A model generated the notes under the pieces. It ran no database searches. It was not told the DNA's origin and worked only from the letters and a program-made list of their open reading frames with translations. Of a stretch of 64,000 nt of DNA, positions 10,140 to 22,353 are shown in pieces. Position 1 is the stretch's first letter. Each line of letters starts with the position of its first letter. This DNA comes from Cryptomeria japonica (lineage: Eukaryota > Streptophyta > Pinopsida > Cupressales > Cupressaceae): assembly GCF_030272615.1 (NCBI RefSeq), contig NC_081414.1, positions 768,254,153 through 768,318,152 of the forward strand, in the 5' to 3' direction. A program made the position numbers and the translations under genes.

Positions 10140-10640
10140 TGAACTTCTTGTCGATAATAGAAATAGACATTAGGATTATTAAGGATAACTAAAGGTTGAT
10201 AAAACTCAAATTCAAGACCAATAAGATTGATATTTTTAGGTAGTTGGCTATTTAAATCCATCTCAATACAAACTCTTGAATGCTCTCAAAGGATGGAGAA
10301 CTTATCAGAATTATTCTTACACCATATAACCTAACCCAATTCGGTGACTATTTCTCTCAAGAAAGGTTTAAAATCCAAATAAATATGGGAGATCCGCCCT
10401 CATAGGGATCATGACTTAGAAAGACCTTCAAGATGAAAATCCAATGTCCAAGCTTGCATGTAACAAATGTATCCACAAATTATCCATGTTCTGTATTAGA
10501 GTACAACCTAAGCATATTTAGGATTTTTAAATGTACAAGAGGCATGTTCTTCTTAAGAGGAGTCCCAACTAAATCTATTTTTTGCAAATGGAAAAGACTT
10601 AATTGGGAAATAGGGGATGGGAATATAGAGTTTTGATTCT
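10140..10640 (-). pseudogene. L1-type LINE ORF1 remnant
   Basis: Minus-strand translation gives interrupted text such as FKPFLREIVTELG, VIWCKNNSDKFSIL and HSRVCIEMDLNSQLPKNINL. This resembles the N-terminal nucleic-acid-binding part of plant L1 ORF1 proteins (DUF4283-type, with a VCVEIDL-like strand before a zinc knuckle). At least four stops and shifts break it, and no knuckle or reverse transcriptase follows. Element A's LTR ends 4 bases from this remnant, so A probably inserted into it. The family call is from recognition only. Confidence 0.4.
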
Positions 10641-11947
10641 CATTTATTGCTTGTATTTAGAGAATATTATTGATGGGTATTTATAGGCTATAATATTTTT
10701 CTACTTTTTTATTTTATTTTTATATTAAAATATAAGATTCATAAATGATATTTTTTTAGATTGTAGTAATTGGGGAGCTCCCCATAAAAACTTCATTGCA
10801 TACGGTAAATTTTGTTCATGTGACCAATGATGTTGGCAATGTTGGTTATTCTAACTAATTATCCAAAAATTCCTAAGAATTAGCCATGTTCTATCAATAG
10901 ATCTTCGAGTTAGTGGCCAACTAATGAGATTTCAATCAAAGTTTGAATGATATCCTACTCTTTAGGCTCTACTAAATCTAGGTGAGTGAACCTTGCAATA
11001 TTAAAAAATTCAAAATAAATTCACAAATATAGAACATAAATAGATGGATCCCAATGAAAATATACAAAGGAAAATAGAATTATCACAAAATATGGCTGCA
11101 ATCCTGGTTTATCACCATCAATTCAACAATTGGGAATAAATTATAAACCTAATTCTACTCCTACAATAGAAATGTAAAATGATTTTAATTTTTACTTGAT
11201 GTTTTTGAAACAAATATTGACTATCAAATAGATCAATGCCTAAATCCTAGGGTATGGAGTCTAGTGGAAAATATTGCACACATTCATACACATTACTAAT
11301 TCAAGTCACTAGACTTTATCATTAATGCCTTACATAAATGAATCCACTCATATGACTACAAAATTCTACTTACAGATCTGAATTGTAATTCTCAATTTCA
11401 TAGTTAAATGCATATAGAATTTTAATTCCCCCATTAAGAGAAACCAATATAAGCATAACACAAATACATAAACTTTGTAATGTCAAATCAAAATATGCTT
11501 GATATTATTGATCTATACAAAAAAGAGAGTACAATGTAGAGACAATTTTGTAATCCATTCATTATGTTCAAAATGATTGAAACAATTTCATGAAAGTATA
11601 CAATCTCTACAACTTTGTTCTATAACTCTTTAATTAGACACTCTCCTATTTGTTTGACAAATACCATATTTTAGAACCTATACAAAATGGTCTTGAATCC
11701 TCTTTTATAAGCACAAGGGATCAAAACAAGCTCCACACCATTTGTACATGTCAAAATTTTACTAGACAAAATTCATAACAAAATAATATTCTTTAAGTCA
11801 TCTTTACACTGCATATGAGACAAAAACTATTTTCTTCAAATTTGGAGGGTGATGTAGCTATTGAAGCATCTTGAGCATTTTGGTGCTGAGTTGGCTCCTT
11901 TGAATTGTAGTGTTGACATGGAGAAAATGAACTAAAATAATTGAAAG
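10641..11947. other. AT-rich spacer, no gene seen
   Basis: About 1.3 kb of AT-rich sequence. Neither strand keeps an open frame with a recognisable motif, and I see no LTR ends or clear tandem repeat. Confidence 0.6.
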
Positions 11948-12387
11948 AAACAAACAAAGGGCACCAGGAACAGAAAGGGAAGAAAGTTGAAATGAACCAG
12001 GAGCAGTGGAATAAGGGTATGGAGGAAAAAGTGGAGAAGCTGGAAGCTCATATTGGTAATCTGGAGGAAGGAAAAATAGCTATGAAAAACTTTCTGGTAA
12101 TGATTCTAGATATCCTTACCTTTGTGACTAAGAATTTAGAGGAAATTACCAAGTTCCTTGATGGCTCCAGCACCTCCAAACCTATCATGGACCTAGATAT
12201 TGATGAGGATGCTATTGAGGCAGGGATAGTGGAAAGTGCTCTTGGTGGTACGACAAAAAGAACAAGGGCGAGCATGAAAAAAGATGCGGTGGCCTCTTCC
12301 AAGGATATCCCTAAGCTTAGGGATAATATTCAAGATTTGCAAGGGATTAGCAAAAATTTGGCTAATGCCCTAAAAAACATTAAGTAA
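11941..12387 (+). CDS. Truncated ORF in retroposed insertion, coiled-coil protein
   Basis: The frame runs from flanking sequence through the left duplication into the insert, so only about 140 C-terminal residues belong to the inserted RNA. It is highly charged, with a predicted helix near MEEKVEKLEAHIGNLEEGK, an acidic patch (MDLDIDEDAIEAGI), a basic patch (TTKRTRASMKKD) and a second helix ending NLANALKNIK at a natural stop. No RT or nuclease is present. It may be the C-terminal end of a LINE ORF or a host protein mRNA; I cannot name a family. Confidence 0.45.
   Translation: MKETNKGHQEQKGKKVEMNQEQWNKGMEEKVEKLEAHIGNLEEGKIAMKNFLVMILDILTFVTKNLEEITKFLDGSSTSKPIMDLDIDEDAIEAGIVESALGGTTKRTRASMKKDAVASSKDIPKLRDNIQDLQGISKNLANALKNIK
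11948..11966 (+). repeat. Target-site duplication, left copy (19 bp)
   Basis: AAACAAACAAAGGGCACCA, identical to 12579-12597. A duplication of this length is typical of target-primed LINE or SINE insertion, not of LTR elements (about 5 bp). Confidence 0.85.
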
Positions 12388-12578
12388 TTTGTCTTCTATC
12401 TTTTTTCTGTTATGGTTGGATGTTGCTAGTTTTGTTGGGCTTTTTTGATGACTTTTGCCCAAAACCGTGTTGCTTTTTTGGCAGTTTGCCTTTTCATGTT
12501 TCTTAATGCTATTATCTTTTAAGGATCTTTTGTAAAAAGTTTCAGGATCCCTTAAAAACCTTCTTTTCCCATTATAAA
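11967..12578 (+). mobile_element. Short retroposed insertion, probably a 5'-truncated LINE
   Basis: 612 bp bounded by a perfect 19-bp direct repeat. It carries the 3' end of an ORF and then about 190 bp of apparent 3' UTR ending CCCATTATAAAA, with only a short A run at the right junction. Length, orientation and long duplication fit target-primed reverse transcription of a truncated RNA. The 3' tail may be a specific sequence rather than poly(A). Confidence 0.65.
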
Positions 12579-12597
12579 AAACAAACAAAGGGCACCA
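12579..12597 (+). repeat. Target-site duplication, right copy (19 bp)
   Basis: Identical to 11948-11966; marks the 3' junction of the retroposed insertion. Confidence 0.85.
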
Positions 12598-14599
12598 AAA
12601 TCCGACGACAATTAAAAATGCAAATTTGATTATGCCTTTTTTCCTTTGTGCTTCAATAGATACCCATGATCTTCATGATTTGGAATGGTTCTACACATTA
12701 TCAAAGCAATGAGTCAAATTGTATCTTCTTTTCCATTACACTTTATTCATTCTGAAGGAGTAGCATATTGTTGTTGTCACTACATGATTGAAATCTCCGA
12801 TGGTCAGTGATATCCATGTAGCTGTTGGACCCGAGTAGGAGTCTCTTTACATTTTTTTTTGTCTAGGATGACCTTTGTATTTGCTATGAACTTCTTATAT
12901 CCCATTTCAATGGCAATCACTTTGTCTAGAGCAACATGCAAAATTGGCATTTGTAACTTCTTGCCATCATTAATTGTTAACATAATGATAATGTAGACAC
13001 CTAAAACTGTCTCACACTTGAATACATCCATTTTACTAATAATTCCTCTTTATTTATTAAATAATATTAATTATTTAATTAATCTAACTTTATTCTTCTA
13101 TTAACATTATTCTTCCATTTCAAATTCATAATTTGATTTCCCTCTATTTCATAATCAATTAAGCTTTAATCATTTTCCTCTTAATATTAATTAAATAATT
13201 AATTAAATTATTTACTTTAATTAAATAATCTTTATTATTTAATTAAGTCAATTTCTACTATATTCTCGTAATTAAATAATTTCTCCAAATTGTTTAACTA
13301 ACTAGTGATGTCCTCTCAATTAAATAATTTTCCTAATTTATTTTTTATTTGTCTCCCATTTTGAATTAATTTCATTTCCCTCCAAATTCAAATTAACTTC
13401 ATTTCCCTCTCATTTCAATTTCAATTTCATGTTTTCTAAAACCCAAATTTCCCTTTTAATGCAATTTCACTTCAATTTCCTACATCACATGTTGCAAATC
13501 CTTAATTGCCATTGACTCTCAATTCCCACTTGTGAGTCAACAATCACCTTTTTCTAGCTAACTAGTCAATCCTCTCTTTTCAAAAACACCTTTTTTTGAC
13601 TAATCAATCAATTCTCATAATTGGTCAATCAAATCAGTTATCAAGTCAGTTAGATGAGTGAAATTCTGAATCAAAATCAGTTACATTGAGTAATCATCTC
13701 CCACCAACTTGTCTCATACATCCTCAACCATTGATCAACTCTATTTTCAAATTGATCTCGATCGTCAATTCAAATCCATAAAATCTATAAAATTAACATT
13801 AATCCTCAATCATTGCAACCACAATATTTGAACTCTTACACTTATATTCTATAGGATTAATGCAACTTTGAGAGCCACTCTCAAAATACCATAAACAAGA
13901 AAGATAAGGACAATGGAGGCTAGATGCATGGAATTGGCAATGGAGTTTGGTTTTCTTTTATTAGTATCATTTGATTGTTGATTTTTTTATGCATTCCTTT
14001 ATTGTTTTAAAATTAAGAATTTTGTGATAGAATTGGGTTTCATGGTTGCCTAATTGATCTATTGCATATGTTTTCCCTCAAATTTTCAGTGCATACAAAT
14101 AGGAATACACATCTCAAACTCATCCTTCCATTCTTCTAGACCCTTTATTTAATTCTAGTCATTGAATAAGTCATGAATTGACCAATGTTGTAGTGTGTGG
14201 AAGAAGTCAAATTTCCCTTTAATCAATTGTTCTTTACTTGTAACAAATCAGAATTCATCAATCAACATTCCTATCATTTTATCTGTTGGTTTTACCTAAG
14301 AAGAAGCATCTGATAGGAACTGTGTAGCAATAAATAGTGTTTGAAAAATGTGGAACTTCAACTACCACCTATCATACATGGGTTTCAATATGGGAAACAT
14401 ATCTTTGCAAACCTTGTGTAGCCTATGCAAGGGATTGATAACAATTATATACTTAATCCAATTTGTTGGTAATCTTTTGAAATCTATATCTGAGTATTGT
14501 ACATGGCCTCTAAGACCTCATCTTTTTCTATTTTCCTTGATTAGAGCAATTGCTCCTCCAATGACTCTATTCTCCCTACATAATCTCTAATCTTTTTTT
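12598..14599. other. Decayed spacer, no gene seen
   Basis: A minus-strand open stretch at 12804-13031 shows no motif. 13030-13470 is rich in TTAATTAAAT blocks like the U3 regions of the Tat LTRs in this window, so it may be an old LTR, but I found no convincing ends. The rest is AT-rich without structure I can name. Confidence 0.5.
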
Positions 14600-17330
14600 T
14601 ATTAGTTTTTGAAGTGTTACCTTGAGTAACAAGGGGCTAGTAAACAATCATCTCATTTAATGGGAGTGGTCGATGATCCCCGATTCCTAAAACATTTTTT
14701 AATTGTGTATAATCTATGTGCAATTTTTTATGTGCATCATTTAGTTCCACTTGATCTTTCTTCACTCTTTCTATCTCCTTTTGTTGGTTCTCTACTCCTT
14801 GTGTGAAAATTATTGAATGTAATTCCATAGTGGCTACTTCCCAAGTTGTAGTATCTTTCAAGGTCCTCATAATTACATTTCCTCTTGTTTCAAGCACAAC
14901 TTGTAGCACCTTTGGCTTGTTTGTTCCTAGGGCTTTTTCCTAGTATGTTACTAATTTTAGTTTTAGATCCCTCCCTCAAACACCTTCTTCATCAAATTCC
15001 CTATAAAATGTAGGATAATCTTGATTTCTTATTAGATCAAGTAAAAATATCTCTTCCAAGTCCCAATTCAGAACTAGTAGCGTGCCAATCTCCTTGACCA
15101 TTTTCCTTGCTTCATCTAGGCTTACAATATTTTTAAAATCCATTTAATTGAAAGTATAGGTAGTCATTTCTTCATGCTAAGATTTTTCTAGCCCTAACTT
15201 GTTTGTCTCCACCTTCCCTTCATATTATTTCATCTTCTTCTTTAACCGAAAATCCATGAATTCTAGACTTTTGATAAAGTCATCTTCCGCCATGAATTGT
15301 GCAGATGCAATCATTCACTCATCATTAACTAGCTCAATGGGAGTAGGTTTATGTATGTCCACCCTATCTTGTGGCACATTTGTAGTAACATCCTCCCTTG
15401 GAGGTGAGCTTAGAGGTTGATCAACCTCTTCTTCAAAACCCATGTGGCACATAGTTTGTACATCTTCCTCTATGTCTCCCATTTTCTCTATTTCTTCATA
15501 TGGAACTAAGGGAGGTTTTGCCTCAGTCCTCTGCCTCTTTGGAAGTTTTTCCTAAGGTGGGCTTGGTTGATCTTCACATGTTGTTTGATCATTAGGCTCA
15601 ACAATTCTTATGTCTTTTGCTTTCAATTCCTCCAATCTTGAAGGCACATATTCTAGCCTTTCTTTTGTTGTTGGATCCTTCTCATATATTCTTTCAAAAT
15701 TATCAATCATGTGAGGCTTATTCTCTTGACCCTATTTTTTCCTATAGCACAAAACTAGGGAAGCCTGGTTCCCTTTCCTTCCATTTCATTTCCAATATCA
15801 ACAATATTTTCTATTTCTTCCTTATTTTTAGCGCTTTTGAGATTGTAGGGAAAATTTTAATTACATCCTCTTCATAATATATTTCATGGAAATAATTTTA
15901 CCTTTTATATGTTCATGCCCTAAATTATGAATGTACCCTTCAAGATCAAAAGGCCTCAACTTCCCACATCTCAAATTCTACCTAGTTTTTAAATGATCAT
16001 GAGCTTCTTCCAAGGTATCACATCCAATTGAAAGGTCATATAATTTAATGCACTATATGGGTACCTTTTCCCTGTTTCTCCACAAGTTCCATATCCACCC
16101 ACATGATTTTTTACATAAATTTCAAGAAAGCTAATCTAGGAAACTATTCTTGGTAACATATGTGGTGCTTGTAGGAACCGATATACTTTAATGATTGTAA
16201 AACCAGAGTAATAGAACCAGTCACCAAAATTATGGTTATGAATTTTCCTCAAGGCCCTTGTCATGTGGCCCCTCATCTTTTTCTCTTAAGATCTATTTGA
16301 TCTTTGATGACAATCTATCAAATAATAATCCACAACAATTCATTATATTAGTCACAAAGAATTCATGAAATACAACAAAGTTAGAATTTAGGCACTGCGA
16401 ATCCCACACATGAGTCCAATATTGTACTGGTTGTGACTTGCCAAACTTATCAATAGTCTCTAGCCTCATCTTTTTATCCCATTCTACTTTGTTCTAGTAC
16501 AAAATTATACAATATAATAGAGAGTAATATTTGAAATTTATTACCCTAGCTTTGTCCCTTACTATCGAGAATCCCTCATATATCTTTGTATAAATGTATT
16601 TTGCAAAGTCATATTCTATATTAACCTCAGGATTTTGAATCCTCGTAGCCATCATCATCATACTTAGGCATTTTAGTTTCAACATCTATTCTCAAAATTT
16701 GGCACAAGGCATAGTAGGTTTTGACAAAATAGCTCTCAAAGGCTATGAGCTCAAAAGGTTCCTACTCAAGAAATGAAATTTGGTCCTTTATACTTTTGTA
16801 TAGCTTCTTCCTGTATCTAGGAACCTCATCACTTCTTTGGATTTTATTGTGCATTTTGTATTCTTCCTCAAAATTTTCTAAAGCTAATTTCTGTTATGGT
16901 TTGTTTTTTGAGATCAAAGCAATTGATTATAGATGTAATACTTACATCCACTAAAATTAATCCATTCAATCTTCTGATAGATTTTGATATAGGATTGAAT
17001 TGCCTTACCAAAACCCTAACCAAGTCAACATCCACAAATATATCTAGAAAAATCAGTCTACCTATATTAAAGTACCAAGGGTTTGATATAGGGATGGGTT
17101 TATCCTTATTCTTATAGAAGTATGAGAATAATTCCCACCTTGAGATGTGAATCTTTACATCCTAGAAATTCTTGCAATTATCCTTACAAATGATCCTAGC
17201 TTTGTTTTCTATTACAAATTCTAGAAAATATCTAATGTCCTAGTGAAGTCTCCTATGTTATTTCCTTGTTTTATTTTAGTATAAGAGGTTTCACTCTTCC
17301 ATGCAAAGGATTCACTTTTCCTAGGCATTT
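14600..17330 (-). pseudogene. Long broken ORF of unknown family
   Basis: About 900 codons can be followed right to left with scattered stops. Readable parts include FSYFYKNKDKPIPISNPWYF, IGRLIFLDIFVDVDLVRVLV, KSQPVQYWTHVWDSQCLN and FGDWFYYSGFTIIKVYRFL, then a Pro/Glu-rich middle, then a coiled C-terminus (ENQQKEIERVKKDQVELNDA). Two well separated stretches (16494-16685 and 14637-14909) lie in the same frame. I recognise no polymerase, integrase, protease or knuckle. The general plan (globular N-part, charged linker, helical C-part) resembles ORF2 of elements C and I, though I see no sequence match. It is probably the accessory ORF of another degenerate retroelement. Confidence 0.45.
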
Positions 17331-18942
17331 TGGACTATTCTATTTTGATACAACTAGGATTCTTGCTCCCAATTACTCAAATATTTCAAGCATATTAATA
17401 ACAAAGAAAACAAAAGAACCAACATTTTTCACCTATTACACTCACTGTGAGAGAAGAAATGACTTACTGGTTTAAATTTTGTTTGAAAACCATTGTTGGA
17501 TGTTGGAAGTTGCCTTGGTCATTGTAGAGCTACCTTGCTTGAATTCCTTGAATGTAAAGTGATTGAAGAGGCCCATTGATTCTAAATTTATTAGCCTTAA
17601 ACTGCAACTACTTTGAGTCTTTTCACATTAAATTTAAAATCAATCAAGGCTTCTTTTGAATTGGATAGTCGTGCCTCATTTTAAATCTCCATCATTGATC
17701 TATATATAGTAGATGATTGTGATCAATTTTATTTTTATTCTACTTGGTGATTTGGCTAATTATTCCTCTATGGGAGTCCTTTATTATGTCTTTATTCTTC
17801 TCACAAGTCTGTAGGCTATTCGAGTCCCACACATGTTTCCTTGTGGGACTACGGGGACGTTGCTCTTCACTTTTGAGTCGATCCCACTAAATGAATGGAT
17901 TTATCATATGTTCCCCTATCCTACCATCCCACAAGGGCACGAGGAATGACTTTCCTTTGTTTACCTCGGGCCCACCCTCCTTCATATGTCATTATCTCAC
18001 TAGCCCACATCTTTCTTGTTGATGATGTCATGACCCTCACATCATTTTGGAATCTCTTCTAGTTGGTCACTTAACTATCTATCTCTATCCCATGAGTTTC
18101 TCCTAACTATCTTTGTTACCCTTCAAGCTTACAAGGAAACCTTTTATGTTTAGTCATTAACTGTCTCCTGTTATCCCATAGTATTCCTTCAAACATTTCA
18201 CTCAATCTATGGGGACTTTGGGAAACCTCCCACGGTTATATCTCTTTGAATTCCAATTCTTACTCTCCCATCTTGCAAGGCTAAGAGCTGCTTAAGGCCA
18301 ACCTCGTAGGAATGCGGGTGTGACTTCTTCTTCATAAAGACTTCAACACTACATGCACATGGGGGCTTTCCTGCCATCCCATGGGGGTACAATCCTAGAC
18401 CACTTGATCATTACGAGGATGTGGGGAGGCCATGAATTAATTAATTTTATTTATCATGTGAAAAGATTTGCATCATTAGAAAATCAAGGTTGAGGAGACC
18501 ATGAAAAATATTGAACAAGGAATATTAGGCCACAATAAATAATTAGCTAGTTTAAATAATAAAGGCCTAATATATGGGGTTGATTTACCAATGATATAAA
18601 ACTACATAATTCACATATTAAAAGGGATTTACTATGAGAACTAGTCTACTAAGAATTATAACATTATGGTTCTTAAGCACAAAAGATAAAATCTTTAGGG
18701 TTTTATGACTTTGTTAAAATTTTAACGTACCCTAATGGCTCTCAAAGGTCATATTTAGGCATACCAATTTCATGAACATCATAATATTTTGACAATCCCA
18801 ACAATGGATCCAGTTGGGGATAATTGATCTACTAATAAATGCAAGGATCCAGATGCAACTCCAGGGAGTAGACCAAACTAAACAAGACACAAAACTAGAA
18901 CAAGAAACTTAGAAATATATACACATATGTACACCTAAACTA
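17331..18942. other. Spacer, no gene seen
   Basis: No coding frame recognised. It contains a hairpin, AGTCCCACA at 17823-17831 pairing with TGTGGGACT at 17842-17850 (9-bp stem, 10-nt loop), within a relatively GC-rich stretch (17820-18400) with CCCATGGGGG-like blocks that may be an old LTR. LTR ends could not be fixed. Confidence 0.45.
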
Positions 18943-19740
18943 CTATGCATGGAAACAAGATTTATGCAAATCTAAGTGTTTCAAGAATTTTCCATGCACT
19001 AACAATCCCAAAACTTCACCATTCATACTTTGTAAGCAATACAAATCTTCACCATTTTTATCTATAATCACATATGGATCCAACCACAAGGCCCGAAACT
19101 TCCCAAGTTTTTCTTTCTCTTGATTCCTAACATTCCACATCAGGACCAAGTCATCCACTTTAAACTTCATGTCAATAGATTTATTATCAAAAAAATACTT
19201 GGTTTGATGTTTTGACTTTGCATTCTCCTTTTGAGATTCAGATCTTATTCCATGTAATTCAACTAGTTGTATTCTCCTCTATTTTATAGGTTCAGTTATA
19301 TATATGTATTCTTGAATAAACTTGTATATAGGCAACAAGTTATTTAATGGTAACTTTGTTTGAGTATGATACACTAGCTCAAAAGGTGATTTGCTAGTAG
19401 CCTTTCTAACTACCATTCTATCAGCCCACAATGCCAACCTTAACTTTGAATCCCAAGCTTTTTAATTTTTCTCTAGCATTCTCTTGATGATATTCATTAC
19501 ACTCTTATTGTTGGAATTAGCCTGACCATTTCATTGTGGGTTATATGGTGATGAGTATGATATGTTTATGCCATATGAATCACAAAATTTTATGAACTCT
19601 TTAGATATAAAACACATGGCATTATCCATGATCAACCTAATAGAAACCCCAAACATAGTTAATATATTATCTATCAAAAAATTTATGACAACTTTGTGTT
19701 GGGAAAATGGTGTCTCAACCTTGCATTTACATGAGGTTAC
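18943..19740 (-). pseudogene. Ty3/gypsy integrase fragment
   Basis: The minus-strand translation shows the integrase core and C-terminus: LIMDNAMCFISKEFIKFCD (second catalytic Asp), then SSPYNPQ, stop, NGQANSNNKSVMNIIKRML, ALWADRMVVRKATSKSPFEL and the C-terminal KFKVDDLVLMWNVRNQEKEK...VHGKFLKHLDLHK. The catalytic Glu expected in NGQAE is Asn, and a stop precedes it, so it is dead. No RT or LTR belongs to it nearby; it ends on the right close to where copia element B begins, suggesting B inserted into it. It differs from the Tat integrase of element H and is probably another gypsy lineage. Confidence 0.75.
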
Positions 19741-20252
19741 TATTTATTGTAAGTTTCATTTTAGTAGAAAATGGTGTGAAATTATCCCTAGATCTTCTAG
19801 TTGGCTAGATAAGCATTCTCGTAAAGTTTCATCACAAGATCACAACTAGTTTTGAAGATATTAAAGTTTTCATTTTGGAGGGGTCCAATGAAAGGTTTAA
19901 ACTTAACTTTGAGGACTTTAGAGGACCTGAAATTCCCTAAAAAGTGGGCATAAATGACATAGCGGTTTATGAGGTGATAGAGCACTTTGCTAGCTTTTCA
20001 ATGCTTCAAACAGTTCGTCAATCGGACACACGGTTCACAAGTTATGGCCTCTGGAAGTTTGTACTCCTGAAATAGGAAACATAATTTGTATTGGACACAT
20101 AAATGAGTTGTAAAAGGGAGGTGCATGTGTTGATGTGTGTTTTAACACGTCATAGGGCATCTAAATTACAGATAAGGTCAGCTATAATTTATTGGGTGGC
20201 TTCAACCCATGGTTTTGTAATACCGTTTGACGGTTTCTTGTATTGTATGTCC

Positions 20253-20258
20253 TATATA
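20253..20258 (+). promoter_or_regulatory. LTR TATA box, element B
   Basis: TATATA in the context CCTATATATGAGG, about 30 bases before the point where element C is inserted; a likely copia LTR core promoter, now separated from its gene by 18.5 kb. Confidence 0.5.
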
Positions 20259-20285
20259 TGAGGTGCATGAGATAGAGGTTGTGTG

Positions 20286-20290
20286 TAAGA
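20286..20290. repeat. Target-site duplication of element C, left copy
   Basis: TAAGA, matched by TAAGA at 38809-38813 immediately outside the other LTR. A 5-bp duplication fits LTR-element integration. Confidence 0.85.
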
Positions 20291-21045
20291 TTGTAGAATT
20301 CACAAAGATACTGAGAAGGGGGGGGGGGTGAATCAGTATCTAACTAGTATATGGATTTTCTAAACTTATTAAATGAATTGCATGCCAAAACAATGTACCG
20401 GTAAACCAAAAATAATGTAGTAAATAAGATCAGTAAACACAACATAGAAAGCACACCATAACACAATATTTTTAAGGAGGAAACCCAATGTGGGAAAAAC
20501 CTCGATGGGATTTGTGACCCACAATATTCGCTCAGTGGCCAATAAGTGAATATTACTGATACAATAGGGGCCTGCACATGCAGGAAGGCCAACTGCCTAA
20601 AGCTCACTGCTTAAATACAAAAGGGAAGTCTCACTGACTTACAAAAGTGGATTATGTAAATCCAATGTCTTGTACTACTTAAGTTTAGCATTTGCTATGC
20701 CAGATTCAATACCGGTTTAAGCTCTTGCAATAATCATAAACCTTAATCCATAATTTGCCTTAATATTTGCGCATATTATCCATCTTGCATATTTCCTACC
20801 ATTGTTCTACAAGATCTCATACTTATATATGAGCCTTATTACAATACGCCTTGTCGGCTTACAAAAAGATTTTACAATTAAATACAAAATACAATAAACA
20901 AAAATCCTGTCAGCCAGGGTGCCGGTAAACATCTTTGCCGCTGCCACTGCCGGTGTCTGTTGGTGCCATAGGATTGTAAGGTTGCCATCAATGAAAATAA
21001 CTTCAATCACCTACAATTTCTCATTGGAGTGTGCATTTTCCAACA
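20291..21045 (-). repeat. Element C 3' LTR
   Basis: In element orientation it starts TGTTGGAAAATGCACACTCC and ends near CTACAA. It carries a C11 tract (plus-strand G run 20318-20328) close to its end, a TATATAAG box (plus 20823-20830) and the near-palindrome CCTGCACATGCAGG (about 20571-20584). Homologous along its length to 38041-38808. Confidence 0.9.
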
Positions 21046-21060
21046 ATATCCCCCTTTGGC
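21046..21060 (-). other. Element C polypurine tract
   Basis: Minus strand reads GCCAAAGGGGGATAT directly against the 3' LTR start TGTTGG. This is the plus-strand primer for reverse transcription and fixes the element's orientation. Confidence 0.85.
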
Positions 21061-21368
21061 ATTGATGGAAACACTCATGAGAAAAATCCAAAAAGTATAT
21101 CCAAAAGTGTTGTCCAAAACTATCTTACCAAAACTGTCAAAACTGTGTGCTCCCCCTGAGCAGATGATCTCTTCTATCATACATTTTTCTCATCCTTATT
21201 CCTTTTTCTCATCCTCTACTACTCCCCCTTTGGCATCAATGACAAAGGTTGTCATTCAATGTCAATTGAGTGTAGTTCCTATTATGATCCCTGTAACTGA
21301 TGGGTTACAAAAGCAACATTCAGACTGTTGTAGAATCTTTCACTGTCCTTTAGTGCTACTTTAGTCCT

Positions 21369-22350
21369 CTACATTGTACCAATGAGTAAGTGCATTTTCT
21401 CTTCCGGTGTCTTAAGTCTTGGAACAAGAGCCTCAAAAATCTCTTTTCTCAAAGAGATGAGGATACCTAGTTTAAGACCTAGTCTGCACTTCACTTCCTT
21501 TGCCTTAAATCTTAATCTGTCTTTATCTTTTACAATTTTTTCAATTTTCTCTTCAAAGCCGGTAATTTCCTGTTCTACTACCGATATTGAATCTGATGAA
21601 CCTATTAAATTATCAGCAATGTCATTGATTTCCTTTTGAGCTTTGTTGATCTGTTTATCTATATCCTCTATCAAAATGTTTGTTTTACATGTATCTCTAT
21701 ACAATTTCTTGAAGTCTAAAATTGTCTTTCCTAGTACCGGTAATAATGTATCCTTTTGTTCCTTATTCTTCTTGACTATCTCCTCAAAGAATTTTTCCTT
21801 CTCTTTATTCATTTTCTCTCTGAAAGTTTCCTCATTGATTTGATCAATTTTTAGAAGATTGCCGGTTATATACTTAGACAATGTGTCTAATTGGCCTAAG
21901 GAATCTTTATTCTCCATGTTGCACTTGGGTTCAATCATCTTCAAAATTGGTATGGTATCATCAATAGCCTTATATGCTAGTGCATTACAATCTGTTATTT
22001 TCTTGATTGAATCTAATAATTCCTCTATCACATTAGTTGGTCTAAATTCAGTTATGGAGGTTCCGAATGACTATCCAACTACCTTCACAATTTGTAATCC
22101 GCCAGTGGTAGTAATAGCTTTGCTTTCCTCTTTCTCTGGAGGGTCAGTTTGTATCTGCATTTCAACTACCAAAGGTTTAGGTTTTTCAGTTGTAGCCGGT
22201 GGCACTGTCTCTATATGTACATGTGAATGAACCTGTTGCTCTACCCGTTTCTCTGTGCTCTCTGCTTGTTTCTTTGATGGTACCTCTGATGATTTTATAG
22301 TGGTATCCACTACCGGTTTTTCTGTTTGTATCTTAGTACTGTCTACTATC
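21369..22350 (-). pseudogene. Element C ORF2, C-terminal third
   Basis: Continuation of ORF2 after nested element D, in the same frame as the upstream part. It begins STKIQTEKPVVDTT, passes a Thr/Pro/Glu-rich linker (SHVHIETVPPATTEKPKPLV) and, after one stop, gives 220 residues of strongly helical protein (EELLDSIKKITDCNALAY... to EEKMHLLIGTM) ending at a natural stop at 21369. Heptad-like Leu/Ile spacing and alternating Lys/Glu suggest coiled coils. It matches in position and type the C-terminal part of ORF2 in element I (62627-63411). No catalytic motif is visible. The stop lies about 310 bp before the polypurine tract. Confidence 0.7.
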
Positions 22351-22353
22351 GAT

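Larger units (their letters stand above)
19772..20290 (+). repeat. Element B 5' LTR, left part
   Basis: Sequence from about TGGTGTGAAATTATCCC to TAAGA; it joins 38814 once element C and one copy of the duplication are removed. It contains the promoter region with TATATA at 20253. Combined LTR length is about 0.8 kb. Confidence 0.65.

Noticed and set aside
12804-13031. 75-codon minus-strand ORF
   Set aside because: No recognisable motif or context; length is within chance for this composition.
17823-17850. Perfect 9-bp-stem hairpin as a terminator or small RNA gene
   Set aside because: A single short stem in a decayed spacer; no polymerase III signals or coding neighbour to support a function.
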